Positions 8,703-17,050 of a stretch of DNA of 42,739 bases are shown here, one piece after another. The notes under the pieces were generated by a model, which saw only the letters and a program-made list of their open reading frames with translations, was not told the DNA's origin and searched no databases. Each line of letters starts with the position of its first letter. Position 1 is the first letter of the stretch. The position numbers were made by a program, and so were the translations under genes. Where the stretch lies: the NCBI RefSeq assembly GCF_014648095.1, contig NZ_BMQL01000039.1, forward strand, positions 1 to 42,739, given 5' to 3'. This DNA comes from Deinococcus ruber. GTDB taxonomy: Bacteria; Deinococcota; Deinococci; Deinococcales; Deinococcaceae.

Positions 8703-11258
8703 TCAGAACTGAATTTCGACGGTGCCCCACACTCTTCCGGGCACACTCACAGCAGGTGCGTCAGCCGAGGAGGTGTGGACCACGACCCCGGCCAGCGTCT
8801 GGAGGGTGGCTCTCAGCGGGTTGAGTTGGCCTGGAGCAAGCCGAAGGGTTCGTTCCTGATCGGTCGGGTTCAGGATGCCCAGCACCAGCCGCTGCCCCGT
8901 TTCGTCGAAGGTCGTATCGACCAGCCGCAGGCCGTCCATGTCCAGATTCAGTAGGTGCTTGGGCTGCTGCGGCCCCGGCTTCGCGGTGAACGGATGAATT
9001 TCGGGCCGCTGCACATGTTTCAGGGCACGCTCGGCACTCGCCGCCAGCTCTTCTGCGCCGTGCAGATCGAGCGTGAATTCAAAGCGTAGTTCGCCTGCCT
9101 GATCGGCCTGGAAATTGGTGTCCCAGTAATTGTTGGTCAGCCAGGCGTTCAGGGTGGCCTGATACGGTGCGCCCTTCTCGCCGTCAAAGCGTCCGAAGGT
9201 ATAGCCTCCAACCTGCCAGAGCGGCGCGTCGGGCGTGGCAATCGTCACACCCGCCTGCTCGTCCTGCATTCTCAGCCAATCGAGGGTGGTGACGTAGTGG
9301 CGGCTGCTGCCCGGCAGCTGTTCACGGTCGAACTCGACGAGCGCTCCAGCCGTTTCGAAGTGCGTGACCGCCGTGTCCGAGAGTTCAAACGGCAGATGCA
9401 GATAGGTGGCCCGTGGGGTTACGTCTGGGTTGACGTGCAGCTTGACGAGCACGTGCAGCGCCGTCTCGCCCGGGTGCAGCCGGTAGATCACCGACGCTGT
9501 TTCGCCATTGCTGTAGCGCAGGTGTTGTTCGTGCTCGACCGCTCCGGGAACAGCCCGGTGCTGCGACTGGACGAGTTGCCCCGGCTCGCGCGTGGCGGCC
9601 CAGTCGGAGTGCCACGCCGAATGCATGTCGAACGCTTCCCACTGCGGCGGGCCGAAGACCGCGTTTCGGCGGCCCTCGTTGGGCCATTCCAGCACCACCT
9701 GTCCGAGCCGTTCGCCTGCCCGCACGAATTCCCGCTTCCCGCCTTTCAGCGAACGGAGTCCGCCGGTTTCGGGGTCGATGACGACATGGACGTGCCCGTT
9801 GCTCATCGACGTGTCGGTGACGTCCAGCGCCTCGGAAGACGCTGTCAGGTCGTCCAGTGGCGTGGCGAGGTAGCCCAGGCCCGGCAGGGTGACAGGGCCG
9901 ACCCAGCGTTCCGGCCCTTTTCGCCCGTTCCATTCCACGTCGAAGCGCTGAGCGAGGTGTGCCAGGGTGGGCGTGTACCGCTCCAGATTCTCGGGAACGC
10001 GCAGCATGGTGCTGACCGGAAACGGCAGCGGATTGTAGGCCAGCAGGCAGGCGCCATCGCCCGGCACCTGACGGGCCAGCGACAGCAGCGCGTCCCGTTT
10101 CAGGTAGCGGGCCAGCGTGGCGCCCTGATACGCGTAGGCCAGTTTGTGGCTCAGCTGGATGGAGGTTTCGTCGCTGGTGGGCGTGGCTGCGCCCCAGTCA
10201 GCGCCCCAGGTGTGCTCGGCGTACAGGCTCAGGGCGTCGGACGCGTTGGCGGCAAGTTGGGCATCGTGGGCTGTCTGCTCGGCGCTCAGACCCCTCGACC
10301 ACCCCTGAAGCTGCTTGGCGGTTCGCAGGTCGCGCTGTCCCTGCATGTGCAGCCGGGTCTCACGGGCGGTGCTGCCCGCGCCGAAGTTCCACCAGTCGGT
10401 CCAGTCGCCGCGTTGCACGGGCAGACTCTCCAGCGGTTCCTGTCGCAGCCGGTCAAGGTACTGGGTGAGGGTCGCCAGCCGCATCCGGATGGGCGAGCCG
10501 CTGGCATTCCACTGCTGGACAAAGCCCGGCAGATTGATGTCGGGCGCGTCATTGTCCGAGAAATAGATGTTGGTGGGCTGAAGTCCCATGATCGGCAGCT
10601 GGTAGCCGTAGGTGTCGAGCTGTTTGAGGTACGAGGCCACAGCGACCTGAGACGCCTCGACGCTGCTGTTGCCGCCGATCAGCATGGCCCGGTTGGGCGT
10701 GGAATGGTAATGCGGGCCGTTCCAGGTCAGCAGCTGCTGTCCGTCGGGAGACTGCCACCAGAATGCGCCGGGCCTGGGGGACACTGCACGCCCGAAATGC
10801 TCGTTGATCGCCATCGAGAAGCCGTCGATGCCGTGGTCGAGCAGCAGCCGCACCGTTCCCCAGGGCAGCCCGTTGATGTCGCTCTGCATGGCGCTGCGGA
10901 TTGGAATTCCCTCTGCCCGCAGCGCTTCTGCCTCGCGCAGCTGAGTGGCGAACACCGCGTGGTCGGCGAGCGGCGTCATGTTCCAGCGGAACGCCGCGAC
11001 GTCCATGCGGCCTGCCTGCACGGCGGTCAGAAAGCGGGCGCGTTGTGCCGGGCTGGCCTGAGTCCACCAGTGCCACGCGACGCCGCTGCTCTCGCAGGTC
11101 CAGCGAAACCGGGCGTCGTCGGGCAGATCGTCGGTCTGATCGATCAGATCCAGCGCCTCATCAATGAACTGGCGGTGCAGTTCGAACACGATGGGCTGAG
11201 GATGGGTAAACCCGATATCGGTATGCGAGTGATGGATCAGCCAGAGTTCGTTCACCAT
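8703..11258 (-). CDS. GH38-like alpha-mannosidase
   Basis: An 851-residue glycoside hydrolase expected to release mannose from alpha-mannosides in the cytosol (no signal peptide). It starts MVNELWLIHHSHTDIGFTHP; the H-T-D at residues 12-14 is the zinc-binding HxD of GH38. MQSDINGLPWG places the likely nucleophile at Asp 128, and NGPHYHSTP offers a further His ligand. A long beta-rich C-terminal part follows, as usual. The open frame runs on upstream to 12041, but there it is a shadow of the permease gene; the ATG at 11258 follows GAGGG and begins the conserved domain. It is last of five co-directed genes (kinase, binding protein, two permeases, hydrolase) with 83 bases to the permease. Substrate linkage is not determined. 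Confidence 0.85.
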   Translation of the reverse strand: MVNELWLIHHSHTDIGFTHPQPIVFELHRQFIDEALDLIDQTDDLPDDARFRWTCESSGVAWHWWTQASPAQRARFLTAVQAGRMDVAAFRWNMTPLADHAVFATQLREAEALRAEGIPIRSAMQSDINGLPWGTVRLLLDHGIDGFSMAINEHFGRAVSPRPGAFWWQSPDGQQLLTWNGPHYHSTPNRAMLIGGNSSVEASQVAVASYLKQLDTYGYQLPIMGLQPTNIYFSDNDAPDINLPGFVQQWNASGSPIRMRLATLTQYLDRLRQEPLESLPVQRGDWTDWWNFGAGSTARETRLHMQGQRDLRTAKQLQGWSRGLSAEQTAHDAQLAANASDALSLYAEHTWGADWGAATPTSDETSIQLSHKLAYAYQGATLARYLKRDALLSLARQVPGDGACLLAYNPLPFPVSTMLRVPENLERYTPTLAHLAQRFDVEWNGRKGPERWVGPVTLPGLGYLATPLDDLTASSEALDVTDTSMSNGHVHVVIDPETGGLRSLKGGKREFVRAGERLGQVVLEWPNEGRRNAVFGPPQWEAFDMHSAWHSDWAATREPGQLVQSQHRAVPGAVEHEQHLRYSNGETASVIYRLHPGETALHVLVKLHVNPDVTPRATYLHLPFELSDTAVTHFETAGALVEFDREQLPGSSRHYVTTLDWLRMQDEQAGVTIATPDAPLWQVGGYTFGRFDGEKGAPYQATLNAWLTNNYWDTNFQADQAGELRFEFTLDLHGAEELAASAERALKHVQRPEIHPFTAKPGPQQPKHLLNLDMDGLRLVDTTFDETGQRLVLGILNPTDQERTLRLAPGQLNPLRATLQTLAGVVVHTSSADAPAVSVPGRVWGTVEIQF

Positions 11259-11341
11259 AAAAGCCCTCGGAAGAAACAACAGGAAAACCGGAATGAAGTC
11301 GGGAGCGCTGCAACCACAGCCACGAGGCGTTGACCGGCGAG

Positions 11342-12223
11342 CTATTCGCCTGCGCCGCCCACCTGGAGGCCCTGGATGAAGTAGCGCTGGAGGAAGATGA
11401 ACAGCAGCAGCGTCGGCGTGCTGGACATCAGCGCGGCGGTGATGAGGGTGGGCGCGGTGATGCTGCTGTACGTGCCGGACAGCCCCGCCAGGGTCGTCAT
11501 CATCGGGCGCACCGAGTCGGATTTGGACAGGATCAGGCCGAAGAGCAGGTCGTTCCAGACGGCGGTGAACTGGAACAGCACCAGCACCAGCAGCGGAGCG
11601 CGGGCCATCGGAATCATGATCTGCCAGAACAGCCGCCAGTTGCCGCAGCCGTCCAGCTTGGCCGCTTCCTGAATTTCCCACGCCACGCCAGCGAAAAACG
11701 CCCGCATCATGAAGGTGCAGAACGGAATGCAGTACGCGGTATAGAACAGGATCATGCCGAGCCGGGTGTCGTACAGGCCGGTCGACAGAAACGCCTTGTA
11801 CAGCGGAATCAGGAACATCTGGGCCGGAAAGATGGTGCCCGCGTAGATCAGCATAAACCACGCGAAATGCCCTTTCAGCCGCAGCCGGGTCACGCTGAAG
11901 GCCGCGAAGGAACCCAGGATGATGGCGAGCACCGAGCTGACACTGCCGTAGATCAGGCTGTTGACAAAGCCGCCCGATACGCCGTTGGCCCACACCACCC
12001 GGATGTTCTCCAGCAGATGATTGCGGGTGGGGAGCGACCACACGGTACTGGCGAAATACTCAGCGCCACTCTTGAAGGCGTTCATGCCGACCACCACCAC
12101 CGGCAGCGCCCAGAACAGGAAGATCAGGAAGCCGAGAAACATCAGAAACGCCAGCCGGGCCTTGAAGGTCGGTGCCGGGCGGCGCTGCCTGGGGGTCGTC
12201 TGAGACGATACGGGCGTGGTCAT
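11342..12223 (-). CDS. Carbohydrate ABC transporter permease, MalG type
   Basis: A 293-residue inner-membrane permease of the CUT1 type. It has an N-terminal helix (FLMFLGFLIFLFWALPVVVV), several further helices, and the EAA loop EIQEAAKLDGCGNWRLFWQI, which docks on the ATPase. The C-terminus QRYFIQGLQVGGAGE is typical of MalG-like proteins (QRYFVQGLTAGAVKG in relatives). Its ATG at 12223 overlaps the stop of the MalF-type gene by ATGA, so the two are co-translated and probably form a heterodimer. No ATP-binding subunit is encoded in the window; a shared MsiK/MalK-type ATPase elsewhere is the usual solution. Confidence 0.92.
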   Translation of the reverse strand: MTTPVSSQTTPRQRRPAPTFKARLAFLMFLGFLIFLFWALPVVVVGMNAFKSGAEYFASTVWSLPTRNHLLENIRVVWANGVSGGFVNSLIYGSVSSVLAIILGSFAAFSVTRLRLKGHFAWFMLIYAGTIFPAQMFLIPLYKAFLSTGLYDTRLGMILFYTAYCIPFCTFMMRAFFAGVAWEIQEAAKLDGCGNWRLFWQIMIPMARAPLLVLVLFQFTAVWNDLLFGLILSKSDSVRPMMTTLAGLSGTYSSITAPTLITAALMSSTPTLLLFIFLQRYFIQGLQVGGAGE

Positions 12224-13143
12224 GAGGCCTCCCGGCGGAAGGTATTCCGCAGATACCCGTAGGAGAACACCAGGGCGATCAGCGAGATGATGACGGCAAT
12301 GGCCGCGCCGTAGCCCTGCTGAAACAGCACGAAGCTCTGGCGGTACATGGTGACGGCCAGCGTTTCGGACGAGCGGGCCGGGCCGCCCTGGGTCATCACC
12401 CAGATCAGGTCGAAGGCCTTGAAGCCGTTGATGGCCGCCATCAGCACATTGATGGTGATGAACGGGCTGAGCATCGGAATCAGCATTCTGCGGGTGTACG
12501 TCCAGCCGCTGGCCCCGTCGATCTTGGCCGCTTCGAGCGGCTCTTTCGGCAGGCCCTGAAGCCCGATCAGGAACACCATCAGGTTGGTGCCGGTGGCCTG
12601 CCAGGTGTACGCGGCGATCATCGACCAGGTGTTCTGGGGGGCCTCGAACAGCCAGTGGTGCGTCAGGCCCGACAGCCCCACACTCCGCAGCAGCACGTTC
12701 AGAAAGCCGTTGTCGGAATCCAGGACGTACCCGAACAGAATGGCCGCCACGGTGCCCGAGATGGTGTAGGGCAGGAACACGCTGGACTTGAACAGGGCGG
12801 CTCCGGGCAGGCGTTCGAGCAGCAGCGCGAAACAGAAGCCCAGCCCGACCGGCAGCGTGACGGCTCCCACCACCCACAGCAGGGTGTTCTTGAACGAATT
12901 GAGCGAGTTGGGGTCGGTGAAGAAGTTGATGTAATTTTGCAGGCCGACGAATTTGGCCGCGTCGAGGCCATTGGAATCGGTAAAGCTCTGAATCACGGTC
13001 GAGACCATCGGATACAGCATGAAGACGACCACCAGCAGGGCGGCTGGCACCACGTAGAGGTACGGCTGAATCCGTTCCGACCAGGGCGTGGTGCTGCGCT
13101 GGGGTGGATGGATGGTCACCAGTTTGGGGGCCGCTTCTCGCAT
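12220..13143 (-). CDS. Carbohydrate ABC transporter permease, MalF type
   Basis: A 307-residue permease with a cytoplasmic N-terminus, a first helix (YLYVVPAALLVVVFMLYPMV), the sequence VGLQNYINFFTDPN common to UgpA/LacF-like permeases, and the EAA loop LEAAKIDGASGWTYTRRMLI. It partners with the MalG-type permease encoded immediately downstream. The start at 13143 is preceded by GAAGGG. An upstream ATG at 13332 extends into a non-conserved, low-quality leader and was not used. Together with the binding protein this makes a CUT1 importer, here probably for mannosides or oligosaccharides, judging from the GH38 and PMI neighbours. Confidence 0.92.
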   Translation of the reverse strand: MREAAPKLVTIHPPQRSTTPWSERIQPYLYVVPAALLVVVFMLYPMVSTVIQSFTDSNGLDAAKFVGLQNYINFFTDPNSLNSFKNTLLWVVGAVTLPVGLGFCFALLLERLPGAALFKSSVFLPYTISGTVAAILFGYVLDSDNGFLNVLLRSVGLSGLTHHWLFEAPQNTWSMIAAYTWQATGTNLMVFLIGLQGLPKEPLEAAKIDGASGWTYTRRMLIPMLSPFITINVLMAAINGFKAFDLIWVMTQGGPARSSETLAVTMYRQSFVLFQQGYGAAIAVIISLIALVFSYGYLRNTFRREAS

Positions 13144-13298
13144 AGGGTTCCCTTCTGTGGTCTGCGGTTGGGGCTTGGCATTCGCTGACAGCGCCGGGCT
13201 GCATCCCAGGACAGACCTTCGGCTGCCTTGATGACAGCCTTGAATAAAGTGACCTGGCGACCGTTCGGGACGACGAATTCGGGAAGAGGAACAGCGGG

Positions 13299-13320
13299 GC
13301 CACCAGGTCGTATGGGTGGC
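13299..13320 (-). other. Stem-loop after the binding-protein gene
   Basis: GCCACC at 13299-13304 and GGTGGC at 13315-13320 form a 6-bp GC stem with a 10-base loop, in the 195-base gap between the binding-protein stop and the first permease. Such stem-loops often lower permease expression relative to the binding protein. There is no T-run, so it is not a standard terminator. Confidence 0.35.
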
Positions 13321-13338
13321 GCGGGGCGGCACTTGGCC

Positions 13339-14583
13339 TTACTTGTGCGTCGACCAGTAGGTATCCGCGAGCTTCTGGAGGTTGGCCTCGACCGCGTCGG
13401 CCGTCTTCGGGTTCAGCATGAACTTGGCGAACTCGTCCACGCCGGGTTCGATGATCTCGGTGGGCGTCGCCTCCCAGATGCGGTTGAGCAGCGTGTAGTT
13501 CTTGGCCTTGAGCTGACCGATCAGATTCTGGGTCAGGGCGCTGTCCGACTTGGATTTCAGATTGACCGGGCTGAAGCTTTGCAGGTTCGTCCACAGCGTC
13601 TGCGACTTGTCGCTCATCCAGTAATCGGCCAGTTTCAGCGCGGCGGCTTTGTTGGCGCTGGCCTTGGGAATCACGATAGGGCTGGATTCGGCGATCAGGG
13701 CGGGCGGAGTCGCCGGGGTCATGCTGGGCATGATGAACACGCCGAAGTCGGTGTTGGCTTTCAGGCCGACGGCGGTGAGCTGGGGCGTGAGCCAGTCGCC
13801 GTTCAGGATGTTGGCGACCTTTCCCTGCGCAAACTGGCGCTGCATGGCTCCGGGTTTGCTCGAATCGCTGGAGATGGTCGGATCGGTCAGGTAGCCCTTC
13901 TGAATCCAGTCGGCCCAGGTGGCAAATACCTTCTTGACGGGCGCGTCGGTGTACTTGAGCTGACCGACCATCAGTTTGTTGTACGCGGCGGGGTCGGAGT
14001 TCGCCAGGAACTGCTCGAACCAGATGAAGGCCTGCCAGCGTCCGTCCACCGTCTGCACGAACGGCGTGATGCCCGCCGCCTTGAGTTTGTCGTTGTTGGA
14101 CATCAGTTCGGCCCAGGTGGTGGGCGGTTTGATGCCGACCTTGGCGTAAACCGCCTTGTTGTAGTACACCACCCAGTACGCCACGTTGTTCGGCACACCG
14201 TAGATCTTGCCGCCGAAGGTAAAAGGCTTGGCGGCGTCGGCCTTGTATTCACCGCTCTTGATGTACTTGTTCCAGATGGGCGTGAGGTCTTCGAGCTGCC
14301 CGGAATCGACCAGGGCTTTCATGCGGTAGCCCGACCACCAGGTAAACGCGTCCGGCGGGCGACGCGCAGAGATGGCGGTTCTGAGGGCGGCCTGGTAGGA
14401 GGTGGTGTCGGGGTAGCGCACCTGCTTGAAGTCGATGCCGTCTGATTTGGCGGCGGCGGCCACCTTGGTGTAGCTGTTGCCCCAGTCGGCGGCTTTGTCG
14501 TTCCACAGTTCTAGCGTCTGTGCACTTGCCTGCGGCAGCGCAGCGGTCAGGAGCAGAACGGTCAGCTTGTGTAGCTTTTTCAT
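13339..14583 (-). CDS. Extracellular sugar-binding protein of ABC transporter
   Basis: A 414-residue solute-binding protein of family 1. The start at 14583 follows GGAGG and gives a signal peptide, MKKLHKLTVLLLTAALPQ with likely cleavage after ASA near residue 21. There is no lipobox Cys, so it should be free in the envelope space or surface-bound by other means. The mature part shows LELWNDKAADWG, AFTWWSGYRMKALVDSG and GKIYGVPNNVAYWVVYYNKA, the typical pattern of CUT1 binding proteins with aromatic sugar-stacking residues. It is second in the operon, after the ROK kinase and before the permeases. Confidence 0.93.
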   Translation of the reverse strand: MKKLHKLTVLLLTAALPQASAQTLELWNDKAADWGNSYTKVAAAAKSDGIDFKQVRYPDTTSYQAALRTAISARRPPDAFTWWSGYRMKALVDSGQLEDLTPIWNKYIKSGEYKADAAKPFTFGGKIYGVPNNVAYWVVYYNKAVYAKVGIKPPTTWAELMSNNDKLKAAGITPFVQTVDGRWQAFIWFEQFLANSDPAAYNKLMVGQLKYTDAPVKKVFATWADWIQKGYLTDPTISSDSSKPGAMQRQFAQGKVANILNGDWLTPQLTAVGLKANTDFGVFIMPSMTPATPPALIAESSPIVIPKASANKAAALKLADYWMSDKSQTLWTNLQSFSPVNLKSKSDSALTQNLIGQLKAKNYTLLNRIWEATPTEIIEPGVDEFAKFMLNPKTADAVEANLQKLADTYWSTHK

Positions 14584-14687
14584 GGTCAACCTCCGGTGAG
14601 TGGAAACCTGCGTTTCCGGCGAAAACGGGCGTAAAGAGCAGAGGAATTCAGCACTTTTCCACTGAAATGGAAGATCGGGACGACGCG

Positions 14688-15614
14688 TCATGAAGGCGAC
14701 CGCTGTTCGGGAACGCCGAGTGGCCGGTCGCTGCGGGCAACCGCCCGGGCGGTGTGCGGTCGTTGGGCTGCGCCCAGCAGGTTGGCATCGTCGAGCAGTT
14801 CGCTGCGAACGACCGTAAATCCCGCGAGCTGCGCCATCAGCTCAGCCGCGAACAGCGGCCAGGCCCGCGAAATCTGGCCACCGACCACGATCTGGTCGGG
14901 CTGGAAGCTGTCGGCGCAGACCTTCAGCACGGCTCCGAGGTCGTGACCGAACTCGCGGAACACCTGCCGGGCCAGCCCGTCGGCTGTTGCGGCCCGTTCC
15001 GCCAGTTCGCGGGGTTCGAGCGGTTCACCGCCCAGCCGGGTATAGGCCGTGCGGAGGCCGGGTGCGCTGAGGTGTTCGTCGGCAATGCCGCCCCTGATCG
15101 GCAGAAAGCGGATTTCGCCGTTTGGAGGCACGTCAGCGCCGCTGGTCTGAGCTTCGCCGTTGACCAGGAATCCGCTGCCCAGCCCGGTTCCCAGCGTGAT
15201 TCCCAGCAGGCGGCGCACGCCGCGCCCGGCACCGAACAGGTATTCGCCGCGTGTGAAGGCGACGGCGTCATTGACATACGAGATTGGCTGCGTTTCCAGC
15301 ACGGTTCCGGCCCAGCGCTGCTCAAGTGCGCGGGTGATGTTCAGTCCGGTCAGCGATCGCATTTTCAGATCGAAGTGGGCCACGCCCCGCTGATAATCGA
15401 ACGGCCCCGGCACAGACAGGGCAACCTGATCGCAGGACGCCGCGTGCGAAACCGCTGTAAGGGCAGTCTGCGCCCAGGCGTCCAGCAGGCGGTCGGCAGG
15501 CCAGGCTTCGTTGATATGTGTTCGCTGGAGAGACGCACGCAGCAGGCCAGTGCTTCCGACCAGTGCCGCGCTTACGTGTGTGCCTCCAATATCCATCGCC
15601 AGCGTTATCGTCAT
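14688..15614 (-). CDS. ROK family sugar kinase
   Basis: A 308-residue kinase expected to phosphorylate a hexose (mannose, glucose or similar) with ATP. The phosphate-1 motif DIGGTHVSAALVG is at residues 8-20, SVPGPFD and YVNDAVAFTRGE (catalytic Asp) follow, then the phosphate-2 motif LGTGLGSGFLVNG. The zinc cluster CxCGxxGCxE seen in most ROK kinases is missing, and the usual ExGH reads GEIRF. This marks the metal-free ROK branch. The ATG at 15614 is preceded by GAGGAGC. It is first in the five-gene minus operon and diverges from the ROK repressor across a 176-base promoter region. Confidence 0.87.
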   Translation of the reverse strand: MTITLAMDIGGTHVSAALVGSTGLLRASLQRTHINEAWPADRLLDAWAQTALTAVSHAASCDQVALSVPGPFDYQRGVAHFDLKMRSLTGLNITRALEQRWAGTVLETQPISYVNDAVAFTRGEYLFGAGRGVRRLLGITLGTGLGSGFLVNGEAQTSGADVPPNGEIRFLPIRGGIADEHLSAPGLRTAYTRLGGEPLEPRELAERAATADGLARQVFREFGHDLGAVLKVCADSFQPDQIVVGGQISRAWPLFAAELMAQLAGFTVVRSELLDDANLLGAAQRPHTARAVARSDRPLGVPEQRSPS

Positions 15615-15713
15615 CAGCGCTCCTCGGGTTCAGCAGTCGAGCGTGTTCAGGGCACCGAAGACCGGATGACGCGGATCGTCACCGGAGTCGCCGTGCTTCG
15701 CCCTGGAAGGGGA

Positions 15714-15762
15714 AAATTAAATTGTAAGTAACTTGATTTATTCTGAGGTGCTACCCTAAACT
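15714..15762 (+). promoter_or_regulatory. Divergent promoter/operator region of the mannoside locus
   Basis: The only AT-rich patch between the ROK kinase and the ROK repressor. For the plus strand, TTGATT (15733-15738) and TAAACT (15757-15762) with 18 bases between them form a plausible promoter for the repressor gene. The AT-rich block at 15716-15740, with poor inverted symmetry around AAATTG and TTGATTT, is a candidate site for the ROK repressor, whose relatives bind AT-rich operators. No clear minus-strand promoter was picked. Confidence 0.4.
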
Positions 15763-15790
15763 TTGTCAAGTCCCAAGCGGGGAGCGAATC

Positions 15791-16987
15791 ATGCTGTCAG
15801 GAACCAATGTCGAATACGCCCACCAGTACAACAAGCGCATCATTCTCGAAGCCATCCGTCAGCACGACACCATCTCCAAGGCCGAACTGAGCCGCAAGAC
15901 CGGACTGACCACCCAGGCCATCGCCAACATCGTCGAGCGCTTCATCGAGGCGGGCGTGGTGGAAGTCCGGGGTAAACAGAGCAGTCGGCGCGGTCAGCCA
16001 GCTCATCTGCTGGGCCTGCGGGCCACCGGCGGGTACTCGGCGGGCCTGCATCTCGACCGCGATCATCTGACGGGCGTGCTGCTCAACCTCTCCGGCACAG
16101 CCCTTGCCCGGTACCATCTGGAATGGAACGTGCCCACACCAGACGAAGCCCTTCCACAGCTGATGATCGCGCTCGACCACCTGCTGACCTCGGGCGGGCT
16201 GCGCCAGGATCAGCTGTGGGGCGTGGGCATCAGCCTTCCCGGCCCCATCGAAACCGGCACAGGACGCCTGATGTCGCCGCCCAATCTGGCGGGCTGGAAC
16301 GGCACGACGCCGCGTTCCTGGCTGGAGCAGCGGCTGTCGGTGCCTGTGTATGTCGAAACCGACTCCATCGCGGCGGCCATCGGGGAGCGCTGGTTCGGAG
16401 CCGGACTGACCCAGCCGCACCTGTTCTATGTCTTTCTGGGAATGGGCGTCGGCGGCGGCATGCTGTCCGACGGTCAGCCGTTCCGGGGAGCCACGGGCGC
16501 GGCGGTGATGTTCGGACATCTTCCGGCGGGAACAGAAGGGCGACGGTGTCCGTGTGGCGGAACCGACTGCCTGGAAACATACCTGTCGATTCCGGCCATG
16601 CTGCACGATCTGACGCCGGACAGCGGCTCTCCACCGTCGCTGCACGAGCTCGACGCGCTGGCGCAGAGCGGCGACCCACGTGTGCTGGCGTGGCTCGACC
16701 ACGCTGCCGCCCGACTCGCCACCAGTATCATCAGCGCCAAGGCCCTCTTCGATCCGGAAGTGGTGATCATCGGAAGCCGCTGGCCCGCCACACTGATTCA
16801 GGCCCTGACCGAACGAACCGTGCGCGAGGTCGGGCAGCGCGAACCCAAGATCGTCGCGCCGACCCGCATCGTGCCCGCCGCGCTGAGTGACGACGCCGCG
16901 CTGGGAGCGGCCACCATCGCGCTGTTCAACTCGGTCACGCCGTACACCGAAGTCATGATGAAAGTCAAAGAGCGTCCGACCTTCTGA
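15791..16987 (+). CDS. ROK family transcriptional repressor (NagC/XylR type)
   Basis: A 398-residue regulator. The N-terminal winged helix-turn-helix (IILEAIRQHDTISKAELSRK, then TGLTTQAIANIVERFIEAG) ends near residue 65 and is followed by a sugar-binding ROK domain. The zinc motif is present as CPCGGTDCLETY, unlike in the divergent kinase. GGGGAG at 15779-15784 precedes the ATG. By family rule it binds an operator when sugar is absent and releases it when its sugar ligand is bound. Position between the transport/hydrolase operon and the isomerase gene suggests it controls both. Confidence 0.9.
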   Translation: MLSGTNVEYAHQYNKRIILEAIRQHDTISKAELSRKTGLTTQAIANIVERFIEAGVVEVRGKQSSRRGQPAHLLGLRATGGYSAGLHLDRDHLTGVLLNLSGTALARYHLEWNVPTPDEALPQLMIALDHLLTSGGLRQDQLWGVGISLPGPIETGTGRLMSPPNLAGWNGTTPRSWLEQRLSVPVYVETDSIAAAIGERWFGAGLTQPHLFYVFLGMGVGGGMLSDGQPFRGATGAAVMFGHLPAGTEGRRCPCGGTDCLETYLSIPAMLHDLTPDSGSPPSLHELDALAQSGDPRVLAWLDHAAARLATSIISAKALFDPEVVIIGSRWPATLIQALTERTVREVGQREPKIVAPTRIVPAALSDDAALGAATIALFNSVTPYTEVMMKVKERPTF

Positions 16988-17050
16988 CGGCGCGGCGGTC
17001 ATCTTCCGCGCTGTTCATACCGGGTCTTTTGGTCGCCAGGAGGCAGACAC

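Noticed and set aside
9297..11333. A 678-codon open frame on the plus strand opposite the GH38 gene
   Set aside because: It is the antisense shadow of a well-supported enzyme gene. Its translation is Arg/Gly/Val/Gln-rich with no domains and it lacks a ribosome site.
13228..14445. A 405-codon open frame opposite the sugar-binding protein
   Set aside because: Shadow frame. The minus strand has a signal peptide and family motifs.
15797..17002. A 401-codon open frame opposite the ROK repressor
   Set aside because: Antisense shadow produced by high GC. The plus-strand repressor has clear helix-turn-helix and zinc motifs.
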